Positions 1 through 7,920 of a stretch of 64,000 nucleotides of DNA are shown here, piece after piece (the stretch's first letter is position 1; each line of letters starts with the position of its first letter). The stretch comes from Tropicibacter sp. R16_0. GTDB taxonomy: Bacteria; Pseudomonadota; Alphaproteobacteria; Rhodobacterales; Rhodobacteraceae. Both the position numbers and the translations under genes were made by a program. The stretch spans positions 186,001-250,000 of the forward strand of contig NZ_JAGHRE010000007.1 of the NCBI RefSeq assembly GCF_017743935.1. Reading direction: 5' to 3'. The notes under the pieces are model-generated. The model was given only the letters and a program-made list of their open reading frames with translations, ran no database searches and was not told the DNA's origin.

Positions 1-1138
1 CGCTCGACGCCAATGTCGATTTGATCGTCGCCAGTGTTTCATCCTCACCTACGCGGCCCGAGTCGTACTCTTCGCGCAGAGCTTGCATCGCGCCTTGGCT
101 GACTTCGAACCCACCGCCCGATTTCAGCTCGTCCATCAGCTGCGCCACGGCATTGCCGTCGCGACCATAGGCAAAGTAGAGCGCACGTTCAAAGTTCGAG
201 CTGACCTGAATGTCCATCGAGGGGCTGATCGAGGGGATCGTTTCGCCCTTGTGATAGCCCTGCCCGCTCAGGCAGCGGTGCAGGATGTCGTTCTGGTTGG
301 TGGCCACGACCAGACGGTCGATGGGCAGGCCCATCTGCTTGGCGATGAAGCCCGCAAAGATGTCGCCAAAGTTGCCGGTGGGCACGGTAAAGCTGACCTT
401 GCGGTGCGGGGCACCCAGCGACACGGCAGAGGTGAAGTAGTAAACCACCTGCGCCAGCACGCGGGCGATGTTGATCGAGTTGACGCCGGCCAGTTTGACG
501 CCATCGCGGAAGTCGAAATCGTTGAACATCTCCTTCACAGCCGCCTGGCAATCGTCGAAATCGCCGTCCAGCGCCAGCGCGTGCACGTTGCCTTCCTGCG
601 GCGTGGTCATCTGGCGGCGCTGCACTTCGGACACGCGGCCATCGGGGAAGAGGATGAAGACATCCACCGCGTCGAGGCCCTTGAACGCCTCCATCGCGGC
701 CGAGCCGGTGTCGCCCGAGGTGGCGCCTACGATGGTCACGCGGTCATTGCGACGTTTCAGAGCCACCTGGAACAGCTGGCCGATGAGTTGCATGGCAAAG
801 TCTTTGAACGCCAGTGTGGGGCCGTGGAACAGCTCCAGCAGATAGTGGTTTTCGTTCAGCTGCACCAAGGGCGCGCGGGCGTCGTGGCCAAAGACCGCAT
901 AGGCGCGGTCGATGATGGCGCGGAATTCCTCGTCGGTGAAGCTGTCGCCCACAAAGGGGCGCATCACGCGGTACGCGACCTCTTCATAGGATTTTCCCGC
1001 AAGGTCCGAGATCTCATCCTTTGTCATCGTCGGAATTTCAGCGGGCACATACAGGCCACCGTCGCGCGCCAGGCCGGTCAGCATGGCTTCTTCAAATGTC
1101 AGCTCGGGCGCTTGGCCCCGGGTCGAGATGTATTTCAT
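1..1138 (-). CDS. thrC: Threonine synthase, 3' end cut by window edge
   Basis: Converts O-phosphohomoserine to threonine in the cytoplasm using PLP. The visible 379 codons start MKYISTRGQAPELTFEEAM and include the PLP-lysine motif LAFKDF (Lys about 112), the SGDTGSAA phosphate loop and the VPTGNFGDIFAG block typical of ThrC. The frame is open to base 1, so the C-terminus (family about 460 aa) lies outside the window. The gene begins 6 bases after the SURF1 stop and is probably cotranscribed with the oxidase operon, an order familiar from Rhodobacterales. Identification is secure; only the end is missing. Confidence 0.95.
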   Translation of the reverse strand, partial: MKYISTRGQAPELTFEEAMLTGLARDGGLYVPAEIPTMTKDEISDLAGKSYEEVAYRVMRPFVGDSFTDEEFRAIIDRAYAVFGHDARAPLVQLNENHYLLELFHGPTLAFKDFAMQLIGQLFQVALKRRNDRVTIVGATSGDTGSAAMEAFKGLDAVDVFILFPDGRVSEVQRRQMTTPQEGNVHALALDGDFDDCQAAVKEMFNDFDFRDGVKLAGVNSINIARVLAQVVYYFTSAVSLGAPHRKVSFTVPTGNFGDIFAGFIAKQMGLPIDRLVVATNQNDILHRCLSGQGYHKGETIPSISPSMDIQVSSNFERALYFAYGRDGNAVAQLMDELKSGGGFEVSQGAMQALREEYDSGRVGEDETLATIKSTLASS

Positions 1139-1144
1139 CGCTCT

Positions 1145-1813
1145 CTAGCTCTCTGAACGGGCGCGGGTGCGCCACAGGAAAAACGCGCTCATGGCGGCCC
1201 AGACAAGGGCCAGGCCAAACCATGTGACCGCATATTGCAAGTGATCGTTGGGAATGCCGCTGGTGTCGACGGGCAAGGGCGTCACATTCGGGTCGGTTTT
1301 GGACTTTGCGATCAAAAGGATTGGATCGGTACCCAACACGGCTGAGGCCATGTCGACCTCGCGCGCGAACCAGATCTCTCCCTCGATGTCCGGTTCGGGG
1401 GTAAAGTCGTCCACTTCGTCCGGCCAATGCAGGTTGCCGGTGATGGTCATCGGTCCGATTGTGCGGTCTCGGTTCTTGTCCTCAAGCGGGACAAAACCGC
1501 GGTCGATCATGATCACGCGAGTGCCGTCATCAAACGGGGCCAGGATGCGATAGCCGGGCCCTACCCGCTTGACCGAGACAAGAACGTGGATTTCCCCTGG
1601 CAGCATTTCCCCGGTGACGGTGACGGGCAGATAGCGGTCACGCTCGCGGTCGATCTGGTCGGGGATCGTCACGGGATCGGCGGCGATGCGCGCTTCGATC
1701 TCGGCCAGCACGCCCTCTTTCCAGGCCAGGCGCTGCACCTGCCAGGTGCCCAGATAGAGCAACACCCCGAGGCCAGCGGCCACGATGATCAGCAGAAAAA
1801 GGAAACGGCCCAT
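1145..1813 (-). CDS. SURF1 family cytochrome c oxidase assembly protein
   Basis: Inner-membrane assembly factor for aa3-type oxidase, proposed to help heme a insertion. The 222-aa protein has the family layout: an N-terminal membrane segment (about residues 4-22) containing the GTWQVQRLAWK motif, a periplasmic domain, and a C-terminal membrane segment (about 190-212) containing QYAVTWFGLA. It lies downstream of ctaE in the oxidase assembly cluster and directly upstream of thrC. A 123-base gap separates it from ctaE and I see no gene in that gap. Family and context agree. Confidence 0.93.
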   Translation of the reverse strand: MGRFLFLLIIVAAGLGVLLYLGTWQVQRLAWKEGVLAEIEARIAADPVTIPDQIDRERDRYLPVTVTGEMLPGEIHVLVSVKRVGPGYRILAPFDDGTRVIMIDRGFVPLEDKNRDRTIGPMTITGNLHWPDEVDDFTPEPDIEGEIWFAREVDMASAVLGTDPILLIAKSKTDPNVTPLPVDTSGIPNDHLQYAVTWFGLALVWAAMSAFFLWRTRARSES

Positions 1814-1936
1814 GGATGCGCCTTGCCCAACTGGTTGAATTGAAAACAGCGCCCGGGGATGTGCCCCGCGCGCTGTGCTTGTTACGTGTTGTCAGAGGTT
1901 TTGCAACCGCTCGACGCCTTTCTTACAGGACCGCCC

Positions 1937-2749
1937 TTAGAGGACAGATTGACCCCAGAGGTAGACAGCGAAGAACAGGAACAGCCAGACAACGTCAACA
2001 AAGTGCCAGTACCAGGCGGCAGCCTCGAAGCCGACGTGCTGCTCAGGCGTGAAGTCGCCCTTGCCCGCACGCGCCAAGCAGACCAGCAGGAAGATGGTAC
2101 CGATCAGAACGTGGAAGCCGTGGAAACCGGTCGCCATGAAGAAGTTCGAGTAGAAGATGTCGTCGCCGAACTTCCAGCCTTCGTGGGCCAGCAGCTCGTA
2201 ATATTCGAACGCCTGCAGGAAGGTGAAGAAGACGCCGAGGATGATGCCGATGGCCAGGCCCTGGATCAGGCCCTTGCGGTCGTTGTCATGTGCCAGCGCG
2301 TGGTGTGCCCAGGTGACGGCACAGCCCGACAGCAGCAGAACAACGGTGTTGATCAGCGGCAGGTGAAATGCGTCAACCACGTGTATGTCGGGCTGGACGT
2401 ATTCGGTGCCGACATAGTCCTGCATCGGGTACATGGCGTGTTTGAAGAACGACCAGAACCACGCAAAGAAGAACATGATTTCGGACATCACGAACAGGAT
2501 GAAGCCATAGCGCAGACCGATGCGCACGACCGGAGTGTGATCGCCAATGCGGCTTTCAGCCACAACTTTGGACCACCAGTCGTACATGGTGTAGAGCGTC
2601 AGGACCAGACCACCCCAGAACATGTAAGGCGTGATGCCGTGCATCCACAGCACAGCGCCGAACAGCATGACAAAGCCGCCGATCGCGCCCAGGAAAGGCA
2701 GGATCGATGGCGGTAGAATGTGGTAATCGTGGTTTTTTGCGTGTGCCAT
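1937..2749 (-). CDS. ctaE: Cytochrome c oxidase subunit III
   Basis: Core seven-helix subunit of the aa3 oxidase. The 270-aa protein begins [19 protein letters not shown], a typical bacterial COX3 start, and carries the WWSKV segment, the [12 protein letters not shown] helix and the C-terminal [14 protein letters not shown] signature. I chose the ATG at 2749 rather than a start five codons upstream because the family N-terminus begins with MAHAKNHD and GAGG precedes it at a workable distance. It lies 23 bases downstream of ctaG. The subunit I gene (ctaD) is not in this window, which is usual for this lineage. Confidence 0.96.
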   Translation of the reverse strand: MAHAKNHDYHILPPSILPFLGAIGGFVMLFGAVLWMHGITPYMFWGGLVLTLYTMYDWWSKVVAESRIGDHTPVVRIGLRYGFILFVMSEIMFFFAWFWSFFKHAMYPMQDYVGTEYVQPDIHVVDAFHLPLINTVVLLLSGCAVTWAHHALAHDNDRKGLIQGLAIGIILGVFFTFLQAFEYYELLAHEGWKFGDDIFYSNFFMATGFHGFHVLIGTIFLLVCLARAGKGDFTPEQHVGFEAAAWYWHFVDVVWLFLFFAVYLWGQSVL

Positions 2750-2772
2750 TTCAGTGTCCCTCACCTAGCGGC

Positions 2773-3348
2773 CTAGTTCGTTTGATTGTCTGCTTTTGTA
2801 TCGAGGGCGGCATAGCCCTCGGGCAGATCAATTTCGTGGAATGTATACGACAGCGTGATCGTATGCACATATTTGCCCTCGCGATCCTCGACAATCTCGG
2901 GATCGACAAAGAAGGTCACGGGCATTTGCACCCGTTCACCTGGTTGCAGCACCTGTTCCTCAAAACAGAAGCACTGAATCTTGTCAAAATAGCCACCGGC
3001 GGCATAGGGCGTCACGTTGTAGGACGCCTGCCCTGCGACGGGGCGATCGGTGGGGTTGTAGGCCTCGTAGAACGCCAGCCCGGTTTCCCCGATGCGCACT
3101 TCCATCACGCGCTCGACCGGCTTGAATTCCCACGGCATACCGCGGTCTTTTGAGGCGTCGAAACGCACCTTGATGGTTTTGTCCAGGATGGTGTCCGAGC
3201 CGGTCTCGGCCACGCCCGTGACGCCGCCGAAGCCGGTGACCCGGCAGAACCAGTCGTAGAAGGGCACCGACGCCCACGCCAGGCCGCCCATCAGGACGAC
3301 CACGCCCACGGTCTGCATCACCGTTTTCTGGGGACCGCTCATTGCCAT
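2773..3348 (-). CDS. ctaG: Cytochrome c oxidase assembly protein CtaG (Cox11 family)
   Basis: Delivers copper to the CuB site of oxidase subunit I from the periplasmic side of the membrane. The 191-aa protein has one N-terminal membrane anchor (about residues 9-28), the conserved PFYDWFCRVTGFGG stretch with Cys35, and the copper-binding CFCFEEQ motif (Cys126 and Cys128). Its ATG overlaps the stop of the upstream 54-aa gene by one base (TGATG), indicating translational coupling. All expected metal ligands are present. Confidence 0.95.
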   Translation of the reverse strand: MAMSGPQKTVMQTVGVVVLMGGLAWASVPFYDWFCRVTGFGGVTGVAETGSDTILDKTIKVRFDASKDRGMPWEFKPVERVMEVRIGETGLAFYEAYNPTDRPVAGQASYNVTPYAAGGYFDKIQCFCFEEQVLQPGERVQMPVTFFVDPEIVEDREGKYVHTITLSYTFHEIDLPEGYAALDTKADNQTN

Positions 3349-3512
3349 CAGTTCTGCACCTCAGTGTTGGGGACCATCTGGAAATCGCCGCGCGAGACCT
3401 TGACGATGGTCAGGCTGAACACGATCACGATAAAGGCAGCAAGCGTCAGGCCCACGCCCAGATTGCGACCAAAGCGGCGGCCGTGCAGTTCATGCTCTTT
3501 GCGCAGGCTCAT
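3348..3512 (-). CDS. Small single-pass membrane protein in the oxidase operon (CoxF-like)
   Basis: A 54-aa protein, starting MSLRKEHELHGRRFGRN, with a basic N-terminal tail and one hydrophobic helix (about residues 18-37). It sits exactly between ctaB and ctaG: its ATG overlaps the ctaB stop (ATGA) and its own stop overlaps the ctaG ATG (TGATG). That tight coupling is strong evidence that it is translated. Alphaproteobacterial oxidase operons often carry a tiny membrane protein at this position, annotated as CoxF or an assembly protein; the exact role is not established by sequence. The assignment rests on position and topology rather than a motif. Confidence 0.85.
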   Translation of the reverse strand: MSLRKEHELHGRRFGRNLGVGLTLAAFIVIVFSLTIVKVSRGDFQMVPNTEVQN

Positions 3513-4468
3513 GACCAGCCCCCCAGGCCATAGGGTTTCAGGACCGCCTCGACCAGAATCGCGCCAAAGTGCAGGAACAGGTAAAGCAGCGAGAGCTTGA
3601 AGAAGCTGCGCTCGACCTTGAAATTGTCGGCTTCGGAGTCGTCCTCGTTGCGGCGCGAGATCTTCCAGGCGCCGTGCAGGAACATGACATTCAGGACTGC
3701 CGCGACCACCAGGTAGGTCGGGCCACCGATGTCCGAGAACGCCGTGCCAACCGCCAGCAGAGCCAGCAGGACGGTGTAGACCAGGATGTGTACGCGGGTG
3801 GAGCGGCGACCGTGGGTCACGGTCAGCATCGGCACGCCCGCGTCGTCATAGTCAGAGCGCATGAACAGCGCCAGCGCCCAGAAATGCGGCGGGGTCCACA
3901 TGAAGGTCAGGGCAAACATCAGCCAAGGCTCGACCGACATGCTGCCGGTGGCCGCGATCCAGCCGATCACGGGCGGGAACGCACCCGCCGCGCCGCCGAT
4001 CACGATGTTCTGCGGCGTCGAACGCTTGAGCCACATCGTGTAGATGACGACGTAAAAGAATATGGTGAAGGCCAGGAACAGACCGGCAAAGACATTTGCG
4101 GCCAGGGCCAGCATGATCACCGACAGGCCCGACAGCGCCAGGCCAAGGCTCAGCGCCTCGCCTTCCTGAACTTTGCCCGACGGGATCGGGCGGCCCTTGG
4201 TGCGCTTCATCACCCGGTCGATATCCGCGTCCCACCACATGTTCAGCGCACCGGACGCACCGCCGCCAATTGCGATGAACAGGATGGCGCAGAAACCGAT
4301 CACCGGGTGTACGGACACCGGTGCCGCCACAAGACCCACAAAGGCCGTGAACACGACCAAGGACATCACGCGCGGCTTCAGCAGCGCGAAGTAATCGCCA
4401 AAGCTGGCCTCGTCCTCATAAGCCTTTGACTGGCTCTGGGTGCTGGCGTTGATGCTTGCGTCAGTCAT
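3509..4468 (-). CDS. ctaB: Protoheme IX farnesyltransferase (heme O synthase)
   Basis: UbiA-family membrane prenyltransferase that converts heme b to heme o for the aa3 oxidase. The 319-aa protein has the N-terminal LLKPRVMSLVVFTAFVGL helix, the first Asp-rich motif NMWWDADIDRVMKRT, and the second conserved block with RSDYDDAGVPML. About eight membrane helices are evident, at normal family length. Its last bases overlap the start of the 54-aa membrane protein gene, and ctaC lies 94 bases upstream. Confidence 0.96.
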   Translation of the reverse strand: MTDASINASTQSQSKAYEDEASFGDYFALLKPRVMSLVVFTAFVGLVAAPVSVHPVIGFCAILFIAIGGGASGALNMWWDADIDRVMKRTKGRPIPSGKVQEGEALSLGLALSGLSVIMLALAANVFAGLFLAFTIFFYVVIYTMWLKRSTPQNIVIGGAAGAFPPVIGWIAATGSMSVEPWLMFALTFMWTPPHFWALALFMRSDYDDAGVPMLTVTHGRRSTRVHILVYTVLLALLAVGTAFSDIGGPTYLVVAAVLNVMFLHGAWKISRRNEDDSEADNFKVERSFFKLSLLYLFLHFGAILVEAVLKPYGLGGWS

Positions 4469-4562
4469 CTTGGGTCCTTCGGGGGCGAAAAATGCGCCGC
4501 GTGGCGCACCTTACTTTTCATGTTTGGTTGCGTCAGGGTGTGTCACCCACACCCCAGCCGAC

Positions 4563-5399
4563 TTAGTTCGAGGCGACCTGATAAGCCTGCGGAACGCCCG
4601 CATACTCTTCGATCGCGCCTTTCAGCCACTCTTCATAGGCTTCTTCGCTGACCACTTTGACGGTGATCGGCATATAGGCGTGGTCCTTGCCGCACAGTTC
4701 CGAGCACTGACCAAAGTAGATGCCTTCTTTGTCGGCCTTGAACCACAGCTCGGCCAGACGACCGGGAACCGCGTCCTGCTTTACGCCAAAGGCCGGGATG
4801 GTCCACGAGTGGATCACGTCGGCACCGGTCACCTGCATCACGACTGTCTTGCCAACAGGAACGACAACGGCGGTGTCGGTGGCCAGCAGATATTCATCCT
4901 GGCTGTAACCTGCTTCTTCCAGACCTTCGCGGCCCAGCATGAAGCTTTCGAAACCGAACTCGTGATCGACGTACTCGTAACCCCAGTACCACTGGTAGCC
5001 GGTGACCTTGATGGTCACGTCGCCTTCGGGGATTTCCTGCTGATTGAACAGCACCGGCAGACTGAAGGCGCCGATGAAGACCAGGATCAGGATCGGACCA
5101 ACGGTCCACAGGATCTCGATCGGGGTGTTGTGCGTGAACGACGCCGGGTTCGGGTTGGCGCGGCGGTTGAAGCGCAGGATCACATAGAGGATCAGACCGG
5201 CAACAAACACACAGATCACGGTGATGATGATCAGGAGCAGGTTATCCAGGCCATGCAATTGGGTGGCCAGATCGGTTGCGGCGGGCTGAAAGCCCATGGC
5301 GCCGTCAACCGGCTTGCCGATGATTTCCAGATCTTGCGCCGCGGCGGGCAGGCTGAGAAGTGTGGCAAACAGCCCCGTAAGCGTGAAAAGGTTTTTCAT
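4563..5399 (-). CDS. ctaC: Cytochrome c oxidase subunit II
   Basis: Periplasmic CuA-bearing subunit that accepts electrons from cytochrome c. The 278-aa precursor starts [22 protein letters not shown] (signal peptide), followed by two membrane helices (about 52-74 and 94-115). The CuA ligands are all visible: His197 (VIHSWTIP), Cys232, Glu234, Cys236 and His240 in [10 protein letters not shown], and Met243. I placed the start at 5399 because it begins the signal peptide and has AGGACA upstream; a longer frame would add a non-signal extension. It is the first gene of the oxidase operon and is divergent from tldD. A perfect FNR-type palindrome lies 145 bases upstream. Confidence 0.96.
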   Translation of the reverse strand: MKNLFTLTGLFATLLSLPAAAQDLEIIGKPVDGAMGFQPAATDLATQLHGLDNLLLIIITVICVFVAGLILYVILRFNRRANPNPASFTHNTPIEILWTVGPILILVFIGAFSLPVLFNQQEIPEGDVTIKVTGYQWYWGYEYVDHEFGFESFMLGREGLEEAGYSQDEYLLATDTAVVVPVGKTVVMQVTGADVIHSWTIPAFGVKQDAVPGRLAELWFKADKEGIYFGQCSELCGKDHAYMPITVKVVSEEAYEEWLKGAIEEYAGVPQAYQVASN

Positions 5400-5543
5400 T
5401 TCGTGTCCTGATCGTTTGATCTTTTTGTCCCTGACGGGGCACGGTGAATCAAAACGCACCGGTCCCATTGTCTTTGTCGACGCTAAAAATCATATTCCGG
5501 GTGGCAGATAAAGCAAAATGCTTGCGTCAAACAGACGCTATTT

Positions 5544-5557
5544 TTGATCTGGATCAA
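5544..5557. promoter_or_regulatory. FNR/FnrL-type binding site
   Basis: TTGATCTGGATCAA is a perfect match to the FNR/Anr consensus TTGAT-N4-ATCAA. It lies in the 176-base region between divergent ctaC (start 5399) and tldD (start 5576). It is centred about 25 bases upstream of the tldD ATG and about 151 bases upstream of the ctaC ATG. In Rhodobacterales FnrL uses this consensus to respond to oxygen. Whether it acts on ctaC, tldD or both is inference. Its proximity to the tldD start would favour repression of tldD. Confidence 0.7.
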
Positions 5558-5575
5558 ATGAACGAGGCCCCGCGC

Positions 5576-6997
5576 ATGTCCCAGGACACCTTTCGCCCTT
5601 TTGAAACCGTTCTTCCCATGGATGACGCCCTGTCTGTCCTGCAAGGGGCAACCGATGGGGCCGATGACGGAGAAGTCTTTGTAGAGCGTCGAAAATCCGA
5701 ATCCCTTGTATTTGATGACGGGCGGTTGCGCTCGGCGTCTTATGATGCGTCCGAGGGGTTTGGGTTGCGCGCCGTGCAGGGGGACGTGACCGGCTATGCC
5801 CATTCAACCGAGGTGTCGATCGCGGCGATGAAACGCGCAGCAGAAACCGCGCGGCTGGCGGTTGGGAGCGGCGGCGGCACCCTGGCCGAGGCCCCTGCCC
5901 GCACAAATACGCATCTTTATACCGACGCCGATCCGATCGAATCCGCCTCATTCCCGGTCAAGATTGAGACGCTGCGCGAGATCGACGCCTTTGCCCGCGA
6001 TCTGGATTCGCGGGTGGTACAGGTGTCAGCATCCTTGGGGGCATCCCTGCAAGAGGTTGAGATCCTGCGCCCCGACGGGGTGCATGTGCGCGATGTGCGC
6101 CCGATGACCCGCGTGAATGTCTCGGTGATCGTCGAACAGGGTGGCCGCCGCGAATCCGGCAGTGCCGGAGGCGGTGGCCGCGTGGGCCTCGACGGGTTGA
6201 TTGATCCGGTCGATTGGCAGGCCAAGGCGCGCGAGGCGCTGCGCATCGCGCTTGTGAACCTCGAGGCCGTGCCCGCCCCTGCGGGCGTGATGGAGGTGGC
6301 GCTTGGCCCCGGCTGGCCCGGCATCCTGCTGCACGAGGCCATCGGTCACGGGCTTGAGGGGGATTTCAACCGCAAGGGCAGCTCGGCCTTTGCCGGGCTG
6401 ATGGGACAGCAGGTGGCCGCCAAAGGCGTGACCGTTCTGGACGATGGCACCATCCCGGATCGTCGTGGATCCATCACTGTCGACGACGAGGGCACGCCGT
6501 CGAGCAAGACGACACTGATCGAGGACGGCATTCTGGTGGGCTATATGCAGGACCGGCAGAACGCGCGGCTGATGGGGGTCGATCCCACCGGCAACGGACG
6601 GCGCCAAAGCTATGCCCACAAACCCATGCCGCGGATGACCAACACATATATGTTGGGCGGCGATGCGGACCCGGCCGATCTGGTGGCGCAGATCAAGGAT
6701 GGCATCTGGGCCGTGGGCTTTGGCGGCGGTCAGGTGGACATCACCAATGGCAAATTCGTGTTTTCCTGCACCGAAGCCTACCGGGTTGAAAACGGCAAGA
6801 TCGGCGCACCTGTGAAGGGGGCGACCCTGATCGGGGATGGCGCTTCGGCGCTGAAACGCATCCGCGGCTTGGGCAACGACATGGCGCTGGATCCCGGCAT
6901 GGGCAACTGCGGCAAGGACGGCCAATGGGTGCCGGTGGGTGTGGGCCAGCCCACCGTTCTGATGGACGGGCTAACCGTTGGCGGTTCAGCCGCCTGA
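5576..6997 (+). CDS. tldD: Metalloprotease TldD
   Basis: TldD works with TldE/PmbA as a cytoplasmic zinc protease that degrades unfolded peptides and processes some RiPP precursors. The 473-aa protein carries HEAIGHGLEGD (HExxxH at about residues 253-258) and the C-terminal GNCGKDGQWVPVGVGQP motif, at normal family length. I chose the ATG at 5576 (MSQDTFRPFETVL) because GAGG lies 9 bases upstream; an in-frame ATG at 5558 would add six residues and abut the FNR-type site. It is divergent from the oxidase operon, an arrangement common in Rhodobacterales. The TldE partner is not in the window. Confidence 0.94.
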   Translation: MSQDTFRPFETVLPMDDALSVLQGATDGADDGEVFVERRKSESLVFDDGRLRSASYDASEGFGLRAVQGDVTGYAHSTEVSIAAMKRAAETARLAVGSGGGTLAEAPARTNTHLYTDADPIESASFPVKIETLREIDAFARDLDSRVVQVSASLGASLQEVEILRPDGVHVRDVRPMTRVNVSVIVEQGGRRESGSAGGGGRVGLDGLIDPVDWQAKAREALRIALVNLEAVPAPAGVMEVALGPGWPGILLHEAIGHGLEGDFNRKGSSAFAGLMGQQVAAKGVTVLDDGTIPDRRGSITVDDEGTPSSKTTLIEDGILVGYMQDRQNARLMGVDPTGNGRRQSYAHKPMPRMTNTYMLGGDADPADLVAQIKDGIWAVGFGGGQVDITNGKFVFSCTEAYRVENGKIGAPVKGATLIGDGASALKRIRGLGNDMALDPGMGNCGKDGQWVPVGVGQPTVLMDGLTVGGSAA

Positions 6998-6999
6998 AA

Positions 7000-7407
7000 C
7001 TAAGCCGCGCGCATGTTGAATGCCGGTTCCGGCATCAGGAACACACTGCGCGCGGTGTCCGAGGTCAGCCTTTCAGGGCCGTACCACTGTGCCAGAACGT
7101 CCTTGGACATCAGATCGGGATTTGCAGAGACAAACCCATCAAAGCCGCCGTTGTGTGATTGGGCCTGACGCTCGGCGATCAGGCTCATGAACGCGTAGGT
7201 TATCGTCAGGTTGAACTTCTGCGGCGCCCCGGCAGCGGCCGCCAGCGTGCGGATGCCTTTTGCATAGATCGCCGCCGCGTCAATGAAATCGTACTTCTGC
7301 AGCAGTTCATAAGCGACCTGCACGTGCTCGGCGTGCCGGAACTGCGTGTTGTCGATCTTATGCGCTTCAAACGCCTGAGTGAGGTCCGAGGTTTGGGGGT
7401 GGGTCAT
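7000..7407 (-). CDS. Conserved hypothetical protein paired with an RHH-like protein
   Basis: A 135-aa, mostly helical cytoplasmic protein without signal or membrane segment. It resembles a broad unnamed family with the pattern H-x2-H-V-x-V-A near the N-terminus (here FRHAEHVQVAYELL), a central helix with TITYAFMSLIAER, then NPDLMSKDVL and a terminal SDTARSVFLMPEP block. The central His usual in relatives (KYHET) is replaced here by Asn (KFNLT). The ATG overlaps the stop of the upstream RHH-like gene by four bases (ATGA), so the two are cotranslated. It converges on tldD with a two-base gap. I do not assign a function. Confidence 0.7.
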   Translation of the reverse strand: MTHPQTSDLTQAFEAHKIDNTQFRHAEHVQVAYELLQKYDFIDAAAIYAKGIRTLAAAAGAPQKFNLTITYAFMSLIAERQAQSHNGGFDGFVSANPDLMSKDVLAQWYGPERLTSDTARSVFLMPEPAFNMRAA

Positions 7408-7655
7408 GTGCCGTCCTCTTTGAACATGTGACTGTCGGCAGCCGTCCAATCCAGATCATAAACGCTTTTGAGCTTTTCGATTTTCTCAAGCGTTTCCGCT
7501 GAGAAGGGCGGTTTCCCCTCAAAACTGTGCAGCGCCATGCCTTCGATCATGTCGCCCAACGACATGTCGAGATGCTCGGCGAGCGCCTTGAGAACTTTCA
7601 ACAACCGTTTCTCAATGCGTATGCCGGTTTGAACGCGTTCTGGCTTTTGGGTCAT
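7404..7655 (-). CDS. Ribbon-helix-helix-like protein
   Basis: An 83-aa protein. Residues about 7-45 (RVQTGIRIEKRLLKVLKALAEHLD followed by MSLGDMIEGMAL) fit a ribbon-helix-helix fold: a short beta strand, then two helices. The acidic C-terminal half could contact a partner. It is the first gene of a two-gene unit, and an inverted repeat with a central perfect palindrome lies directly upstream of its ATG, which suggests autoregulation. The layout (small DNA-binding-like protein, overlapping partner, operator) resembles a toxin-antitoxin module, but the partner matches no toxin I know, so I leave that open. Confidence 0.72.
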   Translation of the reverse strand: MTQKPERVQTGIRIEKRLLKVLKALAEHLDMSLGDMIEGMALHSFEGKPPFSAETLEKIEKLKSVYDLDWTAADSHMFKEDGT

Positions 7656-7656
7656 G

Positions 7657-7684
7657 TATGTTACCTAGGTACATAGATAACATA
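7657..7684. promoter_or_regulatory. Inverted-repeat operator candidate upstream of RHH-like gene
   Basis: TATGTTA (7657-7663) and TAACATA (7678-7684) form a perfect 7-base inverted repeat with a 14-base spacer. Within it TACCTAGGTA (7662-7671) is itself a perfect palindrome. The site begins 2 bases upstream of the ATG at 7655, where an autoregulator would block transcription or translation initiation. Binding by the adjacent RHH-like protein is inference. Confidence 0.55.
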
Positions 7685-7843
7685 TGTCAACCGGTGAAAG
7701 CGGTAACCCGTTTCGCCGCGTCGAATCGTCGAGACAGCCCGTGTTGACCGGGCACATACGCGCATATCCCATCATCACAGATGATTTTTCCAAACATTTT
7801 CAACGGCTAAAGATGATCACCCCCAAAACACGCGAAAGAAACG

Positions 7844-7858
7844 GAATAAATTTTATTC
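7844..7858. promoter_or_regulatory. Inverted repeat upstream of dprA
   Basis: GAATAAA-T-TTTATTC is a perfect 7-base inverted repeat with a one-base spacer, 62 bases upstream of the dprA ATG in a locally AT-rich stretch. It could be an operator or the AT-rich part of a promoter. I do not recognise the regulator. The rest of the 265-base gap (7656-7920) shows no gene. Confidence 0.35.
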
Positions 7859-7920
7859 GATTCACCGCGCGTTAACCTCCTCGCTTGTAAACCTTTAGTT
7901 GCAACAAGGCGGAGCACAGG

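Noticed and set aside
7874-7889. CtrA box (TTAA-N7-TTAA) before dprA
   Set aside because: Only one half-site, TTAACC, is present; the second half reads GCTT.
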